From NCBI GenBank assembly GCA_023476565.1, contig JAMCVZ010000006.1, forward strand, positions 1 to 64,000: a DNA stretch of 64,000 nt, written 5' to 3'. Position numbers and translations under genes: made by a program. Numbering within the stretch: position 1 is the first letter of the stretch; each line of letters begins with the position of its first letter. A model generated the notes under the pieces. The model made no database searches and was not told the DNA's origin. It saw only the letters and a list, made by a program, of their open reading frames with translations. The stretch comes from Nitrospirota bacterium (GTDB lineage: Bacteria; Nitrospirota; Thermodesulfovibrionia; Thermodesulfovibrionales; Dissulfurispiraceae). Shown here piece by piece: positions 17,476-26,570 of this stretch.

Positions 17476-17721
17476 AAAACTGTTCTTTTACTCGGATATG
17501 GTGCATAAGAAAGCATCGGCTCTCCCAATCACGTGCTCAGCCGTGTCTCAACCCCTTGAAACATCGTCTATAATATATACTATTTGTCCTGCTTTTATTC
17601 AAGAGCTCGGGCGTTTACCATATAAACTCCGTCCGCCAAATGATACTCACGCCGGGTCATTTGTAAGATATCCCTTATAGAGGTTATATTAATAGAGGCT
17701 CTTGCAGAAGTATTCAAAAGA

Positions 17722-17823
17722 GAGATTGCTTCGTCACTGCGTTCCTCGCCCAAAAGCAGGCGCTTTTAAGCGAAAGACAGTATTGATGCCACTTGTCATT
17801 GCGAGCGAAGCGCGGTAATCTTA
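17722..17823. repeat. CATTGCGAGCGAAGC-type dispersed repeat
   Basis: GAGATTGCTTCG near 17722 and TGTCATTGCGAGCGAAGC at 17794 are opposite arms of a repeat that also occurs near 56377 and complete at 59585-59659. It reads into the apparent 5' extension of prmA. The region 17476-17721 upstream holds nothing else that I recognise. Confidence 0.7.
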
Positions 17824-17852
17824 TTTTTCGGAGATTTCCGCTATTTATCGTT

Positions 17853-18695
17853 ATGGGATATTACGAGTTCACCGTCAAAACAGCAGATGAATCCAGGGAC
17901 GCCCTTATGCAGAGGACGTCCGCAGCCGGTTGCCTCGGCATGATTGAAAACGAAAAAGACATCATTGCCTACTTCCGCGATACGCAGGGGATCAATGAGC
18001 TGGCCGAAAATCTGAATTCTTTTAAAACCATCCTCAGGGAATCAGGTCTTGACAGCACACTGTCCTTCGAGTATGTCTTTATTTCCGAAAGGGATTGGAA
18101 CGAGTCGTGGAAGAAGAAATTCAAGCCTATTGATGTAGGGGATATATTCTCCGTCCTGCCGCCGTGGGAAGAGAAAAAAAGCGGGCGTATAAACCTGGTC
18201 ATAGATCCCGGCATGGCCTTCGGAACAGGGCATCACGAAACGACCAAAACATGCCTCATGCTCATAGAAAAGCTTTCCAGCGGGAAAAAGAAAGAGAGTT
18301 TCCTTGATGTCGGCACCGGCACGGGAATCCTCGCCATTGCGGCCTCGGTAATCGGATATAAATATGTCGTTGGGGTCGATATAGACCCGCTTGCCGTGGA
18401 CGCTTCACTGAGGAACGTTAAACTGAACAACCTCGATAATATTGCGATAAGGGAGGGAAGCGTATCCGCCGTCGAAGGCCCTTACGATTTTATTGCCGCG
18501 AATCTCATGTCTGAAATTCTCATACAAATAGCCCCGGAACTGGCTCCACGCCTGAACCGATCCGGCGCCGCCCTTCTTTCAGGAATGCTTACAGGCCAGG
18601 AGGACGGTGTAATCACGGCTATGGAAAACTGCGGGTTGAGATTCCTGGAAAAGTTTGCGGACGGCAGATGGGTGTCCGTAGCGCTTACACGTTGA
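17853..18695 (+). CDS. prmA: Ribosomal protein L11 methyltransferase PrmA
   Basis: This SAM-dependent methyltransferase of about 280 residues trimethylates ribosomal protein L11. It has the PrmA N-terminal domain (YYEFTVKTADESRDAL), DPGMAFGTGHHETTKTCL, motif I LDVGTGTGILAIAA and the catalytic-site strand FIAANLMSEILI (the usual NPPY-like motif is N-L-M here). An in-frame ATG at 17793 would add a stretch read from the dispersed repeat, so the ATG at 17853 is preferred. It ends 11 bp inside the convergent ychF gene. Confidence 0.93.
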   Translation: MGYYEFTVKTADESRDALMQRTSAAGCLGMIENEKDIIAYFRDTQGINELAENLNSFKTILRESGLDSTLSFEYVFISERDWNESWKKKFKPIDVGDIFSVLPPWEEKKSGRINLVIDPGMAFGTGHHETTKTCLMLIEKLSSGKKKESFLDVGTGTGILAIAASVIGYKYVVGVDIDPLAVDASLRNVKLNNLDNIAIREGSVSAVEGPYDFIAANLMSEILIQIAPELAPRLNRSGAALLSGMLTGQEDGVITAMENCGLRFLEKFADGRWVSVALTR

Positions 18696-19794
18696 ACCTG
18701 AAGTTGATTATATCCCCGTCCTTTACTTCGTAAGTCTTTCCTTCGAGCCTCAGAAGCCCTTTATCCCGTGCCGCAGACATGCTTCCGGAAGCAATGAAGT
18801 CGTCATACCCCACCACTTCAGCCCGTATAAATCCCCTCTCGATATCGGAATGGATCTTTCCGGCAGCCTTCTGGGCGCTCATTCCCCGTGTAATCGTCCA
18901 GGCCCTTACTTCATCCTCGCCGGAGGTAAGGAACGATATAAGCCCTAAAAGCTCATAGCTTACACGTATCAACTTGTTCAAGGCGGGCTCCTCGATGCCG
19001 AGGTCATCCAAAAAGGCCCTCGCCTCTTCTGAAGACAGTTGCGCGATCTCCATCTCTATCTTCCCGCACAAAGACAGTGACGAGTGACGGGTGACGGGTG
19101 ACGGGTTTTTATATTTATTCTCGAAATACCGTTCAACTTCCTTTTCAAGGTTTCTTGCGCCCTCAGTATTCAAATCCCCTTCACCGGCATCCAGGACAAT
19201 CACTTCGGGCTTTGTTGATATGAATTGAAGCGGCTTCATCAATTTCTGCTCTTCCTCGTCAAAGCTTACGTTTCTCAGCGGTATCTCTTTTTCAAGGGTA
19301 TCCCTGCATTTCAAAAGGAGCTTTTTTTCCGCCTCATTCGGCTTCTTCCCTTTCTTCGCCGCTTCTTCTATTCTCTCGAGCCTCTTCTCCACGAATTCAA
19401 GGTCGCCGAACACAAGCTCCAGCTCCAGGGTCTCTATATCGCGCAGGGGGTTGATCTCATTCATCGGATGGGAGACCGCATCATCTCCGAAGGCCCTCAC
19501 TACATGAACAATGGCATCCGCATCCTTGATAAGATCGAAGACCTTTCTGTTCTGGACCGCATCGCCCTTGGTGAGCCCGATATAATCGACATATTCAACC
19601 GTTGCATACGTTACTTTTTTGGGCTTGTAGATTTCAGCCAGCTTATCAATCCTGTAATCGGGCACCTTCACAACGCCGTAGTTCGGCTCACCGCTTACCG
19701 TCGGATAGAGGGTAGTCTCAAGGCTCTGCCCGGTAAGTGCATTGAAAACGGTTGTCTTCCCGGAATTGGAAAGCCCGATAATCGCTAATTTCAC
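18685..19794 (-). CDS. ychF: YchF-type GTPase/ATPase with heptamer-repeat insertion
   Basis: This 369-residue Obg-family P-loop protein has GLSNSGKTTVFNALTG (G1, about 7-22), a coiled-coil insertion (about 135-170) and the C-terminal TGS-like domain (EVRAWTITRG, AAGKIHSDIERGFIRAEVVGYDDF, VKDGDIINFRFNV). YchF binds ribosomes and hydrolyses ATP in species studied. Two oddities: the usual NxxD-like motif region reads LDAGEGD, and residues about 230-241 (PSPVTRHSSLSL) are encoded by a tandem heptamer array where family members have a beta strand. The fold around it is otherwise preserved. Confidence 0.88.
   Translation of the reverse strand: MKLAIIGLSNSGKTTVFNALTGQSLETTLYPTVSGEPNYGVVKVPDYRIDKLAEIYKPKKVTYATVEYVDYIGLTKGDAVQNRKVFDLIKDADAIVHVVRAFGDDAVSHPMNEINPLRDIETLELELVFGDLEFVEKRLERIEEAAKKGKKPNEAEKKLLLKCRDTLEKEIPLRNVSFDEEEQKLMKPLQFISTKPEVIVLDAGEGDLNTEGARNLEKEVERYFENKYKNPSPVTRHSSLSLCGKIEMEIAQLSSEEARAFLDDLGIEEPALNKLIRVSYELLGLISFLTSGEDEVRAWTITRGMSAQKAAGKIHSDIERGFIRAEVVGYDDFIASGSMSAARDKGLLRLEGKTYEVKDGDIINFRFNV
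19077..19104. repeat. Tandem heptamer array inside ychF
   Basis: Four adjacent 7-mers: GTGACGA once and GTGACGG three times, all within the ychF coding region. Four units make 28 bp, so gain or loss of one unit would shift the reading frame. Confidence 0.9.
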
Positions 19795-19840
19795 AGTTCC
19801 TCCTGATCCTGATAAGGTTTTCAGTTAAACGCAGGCCCGA

Positions 19841-20419
19841 TTATTCAGAGCCGCTTGAATTTGCAGAGCACTTGATGGCGTCAAAGGCGTAAAGAATTCT
19901 TTTTTCCTTTTCGCGTCGCTCTTCGGAATAGGGGCAGAGCGAGGTCTCTTTTATAATCCGCAGCGCGGCCTGTTTTGAGGGAATGGAATCGAGCGCTGCC
20001 GGGACTGCTCCCCCCTTTACAACATCCAGCATTCTCACCGTTTCGCCATCGGTCACTGCCGCATAGGGTATCTGGCAGGATTCAACAACCCGGCAAAAGG
20101 CCAGAGAATGCCTTTCCCACGATTCCATTGAGTTCATGACACACGTGAATATCATGAAGGTCACCCCATCGACTTTCAGCGCGATATCCGCCTTTGCCTT
20201 AAAAGAGGTGTCCTGCATCTCAACCGTGAATTCCCTGTTCGCCTCTATGTCTTCCCGTGCATAGCCCTTCTGCGAGATCAAGAAGTCGACAACCCGCCTC
20301 TGGACATGGGTCAATTCGAGATTGTTGAGGTAATCTTCCATATCAGCCCTCCGGCCTAGCAGCTTTTTACGCTCTTCGGGGCTTGTCGGGTTTTTGCCTA
20401 AAGGAATGTAAGTTGACAT
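19841..20419 (-). CDS. HSDR_N-like protein with degenerate nuclease motif
   Basis: The 192-residue product resembles the N-terminal domain of type I restriction R subunits (HSDR_N, a PD-(D/E)XK-like fold): a helical start (TSPEERKKLLGRRADMEDYL), VQRRVVDFLISQKGY, then FKAKADIALKVDGVTFMIFT. The Asp of ADIAL is present, but the following strand reads FMIFTCVMNS where an E-x-K is expected, so catalysis is unlikely. No hsdM or hsdS is adjacent. Family members of this stand-alone kind are uncharacterised. The start at 20419 avoids an unlikely 15-residue extension. Confidence 0.6.
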   Translation of the reverse strand: MSTYIPLGKNPTSPEERKKLLGRRADMEDYLNNLELTHVQRRVVDFLISQKGYAREDIEANREFTVEMQDTSFKAKADIALKVDGVTFMIFTCVMNSMESWERHSLAFCRVVESCQIPYAAVTDGETVRMLDVVKGGAVPAALDSIPSKQAALRIIKETSLCPYSEERREKEKRILYAFDAIKCSANSSGSE

Positions 20420-20516
20420 ATTCTTAGAACAGTAGTAAGTAGCGAATAACAAAGGACCAAGCATCCGTAGAAAATCAGATTATCTTTTTTCCTCTTGAAT
20501 ACCGGCTACTTGCTCC

Positions 20517-21074
20517 TCAGCTTTTAACTCCCTCTTTCAGGATTATTCCGTATTTCGCGTGCTCAAACGGGTGCATGGTCGGGAACTTTGCAAAGAGCCA
20601 TCCTTTGAATACGCTCTTCCCATTCTCAAAAATCTCGACCCTTACAGCAGGATTTTTGGGCTCGTTGCTCCCGGACGTCAGCGTTGTCTCGCCCATCTTG
20701 AAATCAGGAAGGAATTCCTTAACAGCCACTTTAAGGCCTGTATTGGGGATCGAAAGCTCAGAATTAAGATTTACGGTAAACTCGCTGCTTTTCCCGGAGG
20801 CTTTATCTTCAAATGCCAGTTTCACCTTGTTCCATTTGCCCTTAACGGTATCAGGCACAACGACTGCCTTTTCGACCTTGGGTCCTGCAGTGCCGTGAGG
20901 AGCGGCAGGACTCTGCATCGGCTCAGACATCGGGGCCTGGGGCGTCTGGTTCATCTGACCCATCGGCTGGCCCATCGGCGCCTGCGGAACCGGCTGCTCT
21001 TCTTTCTTTTTACACCCCGCGGCTATCATTGATAATACAAGCAAAACAATTAAAATTCTCACAACCTTTCCCAT
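20517..21074 (-). CDS. DUF2155-like lipoprotein
   Basis: The 185-residue product has a lipoprotein signal with lipobox IAAGC, followed by a charged spacer and a Gln/Met/Pro-rich region (QAPMGQPMGQMNQTPQAPM). The globular part (VEKAVVVPDTVKGKW, ELSIPNTGLKVAVKEFLPDF, NPAVRVEIFENGKSVFKGWLFAKFPTMHPFEH) resembles DUF2155 proteins, whose role is unknown. An in-frame start at 21194 is rejected because it would read through the tRNA gene. The mature protein should be anchored in a membrane facing the periplasm. Confidence 0.7.
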   Translation of the reverse strand: MGKVVRILIVLLVLSMIAAGCKKKEEQPVPQAPMGQPMGQMNQTPQAPMSEPMQSPAAPHGTAGPKVEKAVVVPDTVKGKWNKVKLAFEDKASGKSSEFTVNLNSELSIPNTGLKVAVKEFLPDFKMGETTLTSGSNEPKNPAVRVEIFENGKSVFKGWLFAKFPTMHPFEHAKYGIILKEGVKS

Positions 21075-21107
21075 TAAAGACCTCCGACTTAATTTTTGTT
21101 GTTTGAA

Positions 21108-21200
21108 TGGCGGAGAGGCAGGGATTCGAACCCTGGGTGGGGTGTTACCCCCACAACCGCTTAGCAGGCGGCTGCCTTCGACCGGCTCGGCCACCTCTCC
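21108..21200 (-). tRNA. tRNA-Ser (anticodon GCT)
   Basis: The minus strand folds as a class II tRNA: acceptor GGAGAGG pairs with CCTCTCC, discriminator G and an encoded CCA (21108-21110), anticodon loop CTGCTAA giving GCT, a long variable arm and a T-loop with GGTTCGAATCC. It decodes AGC/AGU. It lies in the 254-bp gap between the lipoprotein gene and tilS. Confidence 0.95.
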
Positions 21201-21328
21201 GTGAAATTCAACATTTATATTATCAATTAATACCTACAATTGTAAAGACATGCTCCTGCCCGCCAGCGCACATTTTTTCAGCCCGGAACATTTTTTTGTC
21301 AAGCATTTTGTTTTAACGGAGAGCGCCC

Positions 21329-22753
21329 ATGTATAATAAGCAGATGGTAATTATCGAAAAAATCAAGAGCACCATAAAGAAATACGCCATGCTGTCCGGC
21401 GGTGACCGTGTTCTCGTCGGGCTCTCCGGAGGACCTGACTCCGTATGTCTTTTGAAGATGCTCAATGAGCTCAAAACCGAATACGGCATTGAATTGTTCG
21501 CGGCCTATATCGACCATGGGCTCAGGCCTGCCGAAACGCCGGTTGAAATCGATTTCTGCAAACGGTTATGCGCCCCGCTGGGAATATCCCTTTCCATTGA
21601 GGCCATAGATGTTAAATCCTTAGTCAGGGAGCGCGGCCTGAACAAGCAGGAAGCGGCAAGGGAACTGAGGTACGGCACGCTCGATGCATTGTCGTCCGGC
21701 ATAAACGCCAATAAGATCGCCCTTGGACATAATGCCGATGACCAGGCCGAGACTGTTCTGATGCGGCTTGTCAGGGGCGCGGGCCTTTCGGGTATTTCAG
21801 GCATCCCGCCGGTCAGACGGCTTGCATCCGGAAGACACATAATAAGGCCGTTGATCGAGGTCGAGAGGCCCGAGATCGAAGGGTTTCTGTGCAGCAACGG
21901 AACAACTTCTCTCACTGATTCATCCAATCTCCAGGATCATTATCTGCGCAACAGGATCAGGCATACCATAATGCCCGCTGTTAAAAGCCTGAATAAAAAC
22001 GCTGTCAAGGCAATTGCGCGGGCCTCTGATATTTTCAGGGATGATGAGAGATATTTTGAGCTCTTGACGACAAAAACATTGATGAGAATGATAAGCAGGA
22101 AAACCGATTCGTCCGTCGAACTGTTCCTCGCGCCTATGGAGACTATGGAAAAGGTGATACTGAGGAGGCTCTTGAGGCGGGCGCTCGATGAAACCAAAAG
22201 CCTCAGGGGAATAAGCTTCGTACATATCGAGGATATTGTAAATCTGGTTAGATCAGGCAGGTCGGGCAGCAGGCTCCATGTTCCGAAGGATATACGGGTA
22301 ATCAAAGGGTATTCGACCCTCATCATTACATCCGACGAGCCCGCGAAACTCGGCTCGTATGTGATAGACGGTCCGGGAGAAACCGCGCTGAAAGAATCGT
22401 CCATGGTGCTTCGGTGCTCAATCATCGATTTGGACAGGCATCCGGGTGAATACGATTACGGTGACGGCAGGAGGACCGCCCTGATCGATGCCGATAAGGT
22501 CAGGTTTCCCCTTTCCGTAAGACCCCGCACTCCGGGAGATTACTTTTACCCGCTCGGCCTCGGCAGGAGGAAAAAGCTGCAGGACTACCTTGTTGATGAG
22601 AAGGCGCCGAGAGACCAGCGGGATTCCATCCCCTTGCTTATCAATGACAATGAAATAGCATGGGTAGTCGGTTACAGGGTCGATGAACGCTATAAGGTTG
22701 ATAAAAATACCAAAAGGGGTTTAAAATTCGATATCAAACCGCTGAAATTTTAA
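21329..22753 (+). CDS. tilS: tRNA(Ile)-lysidine synthase TilS
   Basis: The 474-residue PP-loop ATPase has LVGLSGGPDSVCLLKML (P-loop SGGPDS, about 31-36), IDHGLRPAE, ALGHNADDQAETVLMRLVRG and the C-terminal TilS domains ending PLSVRPRTPGDYFYPLG and IPLLINDNEIAWVVGYRVDERY. It modifies C34 of tRNA-Ile(CAU) with lysine so that it reads AUA. The start has GGAGAG upstream. All catalytic motifs look intact. Confidence 0.95.
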   Translation: MYNKQMVIIEKIKSTIKKYAMLSGGDRVLVGLSGGPDSVCLLKMLNELKTEYGIELFAAYIDHGLRPAETPVEIDFCKRLCAPLGISLSIEAIDVKSLVRERGLNKQEAARELRYGTLDALSSGINANKIALGHNADDQAETVLMRLVRGAGLSGISGIPPVRRLASGRHIIRPLIEVERPEIEGFLCSNGTTSLTDSSNLQDHYLRNRIRHTIMPAVKSLNKNAVKAIARASDIFRDDERYFELLTTKTLMRMISRKTDSSVELFLAPMETMEKVILRRLLRRALDETKSLRGISFVHIEDIVNLVRSGRSGSRLHVPKDIRVIKGYSTLIITSDEPAKLGSYVIDGPGETALKESSMVLRCSIIDLDRHPGEYDYGDGRRTALIDADKVRFPLSVRPRTPGDYFYPLGLGRRKKLQDYLVDEKAPRDQRDSIPLLINDNEIAWVVGYRVDERYKVDKNTKRGLKFDIKPLKF

Positions 22754-22808
22754 TATTCCTCACCTCACTGCCGGTGAGTACCAAAGGGATTTCCGAACTG
22801 GAGGGACT

Positions 22809-24275
22809 ATGGAGCACCTTAAAGCAAAAAGTAAAAAGCAAAAAGTAAAAATGAGGAATTCCATTTTTTTTATTTTTGCTCTTTGCATTTTAATCTCTCT
22901 TGCTCCCGCGGGAGCAAGAGCTGATATATCGGATAAAGAGGCAACGGAAACACTTTCAAGATTCGGGGAGGCGCTGGCAAAGATTGCGGAGCGCGTCAAC
23001 CCCGCCGTAGTAAACATATCATCGACAAAAACGGTCAAGGCGCCGCGCAACCCCATGTTGGATGACCCGTTTTTCAAAAGGTTCTTCGGAGACAGCGCAC
23101 AGGGGCAGCAGAAGAGAAAGGTCCACAACCTGGGCTCCGGCTTTATCGTCACTCCCGACGGATACATACTCACCAATAATCATGTCATAGACGGCGCTGA
23201 AGATATTCTCGTAAAACTGTCCGACAACAGGGAGTATAAAGGCAAGGTTGTGGGGCTGGATTCGAGAACGGATGTTGCATTGATCAAGATCAACGAAAAG
23301 GGCTTGCCCTCTATCCCCTGGGGCAATTCCGAGCAAGTGAGGGTCGGCGAGATGGTCCTTGCCGTGGGCAACCCGTTCGGCCTGAGCCAGACGATAACCA
23401 TGGGCATCGTAAGCGCCCTCGGCAGGACAGGTATGGGCATAGCGGATTATGAGGATTTTATTCAGACCGACGCTGCGATAAATCCCGGCAATTCAGGCGG
23501 CCCGCTGGTAAATATCAGGGGAGAGGTCATCGGCATCAATACCGCGATATTCAGCACAAGCGGGGGATACCAGGGCCTCGGCTTTGCGATACCTGCCAAT
23601 ATGGCAAAAAACGTGATGGACAGCATCTTGAATCAGGGCAAGGTCGTAAGGGGCTGGCTCGGCGTACAGATACAGCCCCTTACACCCGAACTCGCAAAAC
23701 AGTTTAACCTGAAAAGCGAGAGCGGCGTATTGCTCGTAGATACCGCGGAAGGCGGCCCGGCTGAAAAAGCAGGACTCAAGCACGGCGATGCAATCATGGA
23801 ATACGACGGCAAAAAGATCACCGATCCTTTCCATTTCAAAAATATGGTTGCGATGACAAAGCCCGGAACAGCCGTTCAGATGAAAATCATAAGGGACGGG
23901 ATACCGCTCACCGCCAAAGTCGTCATCGGCGAGTTGCCTATAGAGCCTCAGACCATAACGACCGCTGAATTCCCCAACGTCCTGAAAGGCGTATCGGTAC
24001 AGGAACTTACGGATGACTACCTCAAAAAACTCAATATAACAAAGAAAATAAAAGGTGTGATAATCACCGATATCGACGAAGACAGCCCCGCCCTCGGCAC
24101 TCTTGCAAAAGGAGATATCATCCTTGAGGTAAACAGGAAGCCTGTGCCTACGATAAAAGAATACAACGCGGTCGTCTCGTCCATAGAAAAAAACCAGGAT
24201 GTGCTTTTGCTGGTTATCAAGGGGGGGGTCGTACAGTATATTACGGCGCCTGCAGCAGGAGGCAAACAGCAGTAA
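22809..24275 (+). CDS. Periplasmic serine protease, HtrA/DegP (Do) family
   Basis: The 488 residues comprise a signal peptide with an unusually long Lys/Gln n-region, a trypsin-like domain with triad His (ILTNNHVIDG), Asp (DSRTDVALIK) and Ser (NPGNSGGPLV), and two PDZ domains (about 285-375 and 390-480). It degrades or refolds misfolded envelope proteins. The ATG at 22809 has GGAGGG; an alternative Met15 (22851) would give a shorter signal. The n-region is coded by repeated AAAAGCAAAAAGT-like A-rich units. It ends 2 bp from the convergent hemW stop. Confidence 0.94.
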   Translation: MEHLKAKSKKQKVKMRNSIFFIFALCILISLAPAGARADISDKEATETLSRFGEALAKIAERVNPAVVNISSTKTVKAPRNPMLDDPFFKRFFGDSAQGQQKRKVHNLGSGFIVTPDGYILTNNHVIDGAEDILVKLSDNREYKGKVVGLDSRTDVALIKINEKGLPSIPWGNSEQVRVGEMVLAVGNPFGLSQTITMGIVSALGRTGMGIADYEDFIQTDAAINPGNSGGPLVNIRGEVIGINTAIFSTSGGYQGLGFAIPANMAKNVMDSILNQGKVVRGWLGVQIQPLTPELAKQFNLKSESGVLLVDTAEGGPAEKAGLKHGDAIMEYDGKKITDPFHFKNMVAMTKPGTAVQMKIIRDGIPLTAKVVIGELPIEPQTITTAEFPNVLKGVSVQELTDDYLKKLNITKKIKGVIITDIDEDSPALGTLAKGDIILEVNRKPVPTIKEYNAVVSSIEKNQDVLLLVIKGGVVQYITAPAAGGKQQ

Positions 24276-24277
24276 GC

Positions 24278-25399
24278 TCAAAACATCCTTACAAAAACTT
24301 CGTTACTGAGGACCAGCCCTTTCCCGGTCAGCCTCAGGAAGTCGCCGGCAATCTCTACAAGGCCGAGGCGGACAAGTTCCTCCACGGCCTTGCTTTTGAG
24401 TATGCTTTCTCCTCCGGGCACCTGCCTGATATCCAACCCCGCCAACGTTCTCATGCCCAGGAAAATGAACTCCCTTATTTCATCAGCGCCCTTTATATCA
24501 AGCTCTTCGGTTACCGGGATATCTCCCTTCGCTATGCTTTGAATATACCCGGAAACAGCCTTTATTTTCCCCGACCGCCTTGCATTAGAAAAGGAGTGCG
24601 CCCCTGTGCCGAGGCCGAGATATTCACCCCTGTTCCAGTAATTGAGGTTGTGAACACATTCGTAACCGGGCTTTGCGCAATTGGATATTTCGTAATGAAC
24701 ATACCCGTGTTCCTTGAGAAGACCTGTCCCCCTGTAATACATTTCAGTAACGATCTCTTCATCGGGCAAGGTCACGGCCCCTTGCCCGATACTCCTGTAT
24801 AAGGGGGTGTTCTTTTCCGGTGTCAGCTCGTACGTTGATATATGCTCAGGGGATGATTCAAGGGCTTTGAGCACAGTAGCTTCCCACGTTTGCAGGGTCT
24901 GACCGGGAATTCCATAAATAAGGTCGATGGAGATATTATCGAACCCCGCACCCCTTGCATCATGTACCGCGCGGAGAGCATCGTCAGCCGTGTGGCTCCT
25001 CCCGAGAGCGGCAAGCTCGCGCTCATGCAATGATTGTACGCCTATGCTTATTCTGTTGACGCCCGCCCCATGCAGTATTTTCATCTTTTCAAGGGAGACT
25101 GTCCCCGGATTGGTTTCAACAGTGATTTCAGCGCCGGGGCGTATGGAAAAAGTCGCCTTTGCAGCAGTCAAAATCCCGGCGATCTCATCCCCGGAAAGGA
25201 TACCCGGTGTCCCTCCGCCCATATAGACGGTCCGCAGGTCTTTTGCAGCATCCCTTCTCAATTCCATCTCTGTACAGAGGGCGTTTACATAAGCCTCGGC
25301 AAGCTGCGGCCTGAACGGGACGGAATAGAAGTCACAATAGGGGCATTTCCTGATGCAAAAAGGGATATGGATATAAAGATACTCGACTGCGCTGCTCAT
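24278..25399 (-). CDS. hemW: Radical SAM heme chaperone HemW
   Basis: The 373-residue product shows YLYIHIPFCIRKCPYCDFYS, containing the CxxxCxxC radical-SAM cluster ligands, then MGGGTPGILSG, SIGVQSLHERELAALGRSHT and the C-terminal HemW/CPO-like domain ending in REFIFLGMRTLAGLDI. HemW binds heme and likely delivers it to respiratory proteins; older annotations call it oxygen-independent coproporphyrinogen oxidase. The extra GxC seen in HemN is not the pattern here. The ATG at 25399 is chosen over the longer frame to 25459. Confidence 0.87.
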   Translation of the reverse strand: MSSAVEYLYIHIPFCIRKCPYCDFYSVPFRPQLAEAYVNALCTEMELRRDAAKDLRTVYMGGGTPGILSGDEIAGILTAAKATFSIRPGAEITVETNPGTVSLEKMKILHGAGVNRISIGVQSLHERELAALGRSHTADDALRAVHDARGAGFDNISIDLIYGIPGQTLQTWEATVLKALESSPEHISTYELTPEKNTPLYRSIGQGAVTLPDEEIVTEMYYRGTGLLKEHGYVHYEISNCAKPGYECVHNLNYWNRGEYLGLGTGAHSFSNARRSGKIKAVSGYIQSIAKGDIPVTEELDIKGADEIREFIFLGMRTLAGLDIRQVPGGESILKSKAVEELVRLGLVEIAGDFLRLTGKGLVLSNEVFVRMF

Positions 25400-25514
25400 T
25401 AATAATACGCTCCTGCCTTTACCTCGATGAGCGGAGAACGCGATTGGCCCGCTCATCAAGAGCTCTTCTATTATAGCAATTCATGAGCTGCTGTTTTAAA
25501 AGACGGCATCGTTT

Positions 25515-26459
25515 TCAGGCCCAGCGGGCCACAAGCTGCGCCAAATGAGCTGCGCAAGGCAGGGTGATGAAAGAGAGGGCAGTCGTCACGACAATTATAA
25601 AGGCCGACAGGGACACATCGAGATTGAACCGTGCCGCAATCAAAAGGGAGAGCACCATTGTCGGCATCGCCCCTTCAAGAAGGCAGGATGCAAGGGCAAT
25701 GCCCTTGAGCCCGAGCATATCCGCAGCGGCATAAGAAACGAAAGGGACAACAGCAAGCTTGATAATAACCGCGGGTATTATTATATAAGCATGACTTACT
25801 TTGGGCAGCGTAAGGGCAAGCCCTATACTGAAGACCATCAGGGGGACCACAAGATTGCCGAGCATGCCGAGCGCACTCAACACGAAAGCGGGAAGCGGGA
25901 TATGCGCTGCATTCAGCACAGCCCCCGCACCTAAACCCCATATCGGCGGCAGGGAGACTATCGTCTTTAATGATTCCCTGACTTCTATCTTTCTTCCTTC
26001 CCCATACCGTGCCGCGATCGGCGCTCCTGCGAGCCACAGCAGGGGCGTGGAGGCCAAGAGATCATAGAACAAGGCATACCGTGCTGCCTCATACCCGTAC
26101 AGACCGGTAAGTACCGGCAGGCCGAGATATGATACATTGCCGAAAGCAGCAGAAAGCATCAGCACCCCTTTTTCGGACGGCCTGACAGGGAACTTTTCCC
26201 CTAACAGCCTGTATGCTGCTGCGGCAAGCAGCAGGGCCAGAGTAATACTTATCCATGCGACGGCCGGGACAAGTACTATTTCCGTATCGATCCTGGAAGT
26301 GTATATGATTTTAATGCAAAGGGCGGGCAGGAATATATTCAATACCATTACGTTGATCGCATGGCGAAGCGAATCGGCGTCGAGCCCGTTGATCCTAAAC
26401 CGTCTGAAAGCAACTCCCGCCACGATGAGCAATCCGAAAGGAAGAAGTATATCGTGCAT
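25515..26459 (-). CDS. AEC-family transporter (auxin efflux carrier type)
   Basis: The 314-residue integral membrane protein has about ten hydrophobic segments and the family's two-halves layout. Characteristic stretches are NVMVLNIFLPALCIKIIYTS near the N-terminus, AFGNVSYLGLPVLTGLYG in the middle and ALASCLLEGAMPTMVLSLLIAARF near the end. Bacterial members export or import small organic acids or other anions, and the substrate cannot be read from sequence. The ATG at 26459 places the first helix at the terminus; an in-frame codon at 26516 is also possible. Confidence 0.85.
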   Translation of the reverse strand: MHDILLPFGLLIVAGVAFRRFRINGLDADSLRHAINVMVLNIFLPALCIKIIYTSRIDTEIVLVPAVAWISITLALLLAAAAYRLLGEKFPVRPSEKGVLMLSAAFGNVSYLGLPVLTGLYGYEAARYALFYDLLASTPLLWLAGAPIAARYGEGRKIEVRESLKTIVSLPPIWGLGAGAVLNAAHIPLPAFVLSALGMLGNLVVPLMVFSIGLALTLPKVSHAYIIIPAVIIKLAVVPFVSYAAADMLGLKGIALASCLLEGAMPTMVLSLLIAARFNLDVSLSAFIIVVTTALSFITLPCAAHLAQLVARWA

Positions 26460-26570
26460 GTTACGATTATATACTACATGAATCATATCCTGCCTGAACA
26501 ACTGCACCGACGCCATCCGCCGATGAGCCTGTAAAAGAGCACCGGCAGCAATGACCGCTTCTGATCGGCG

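Noticed and set aside
17793-17852. Upstream ATG for prmA
   Set aside because: The extra residues come from a dispersed repeat; homologues begin near MGYYEFTV.
20517-21194. Longer start for the DUF2155-like lipoprotein
   Set aside because: The extension reads through the tRNA-Ser gene, and a proper lipoprotein signal begins at 21074.
23493-24281. Long open frame opposite the HtrA gene (262 codons)
   Set aside because: It is antisense to a well-supported protease gene and its translation has a high Tyr/His/Cys content with no family pattern.
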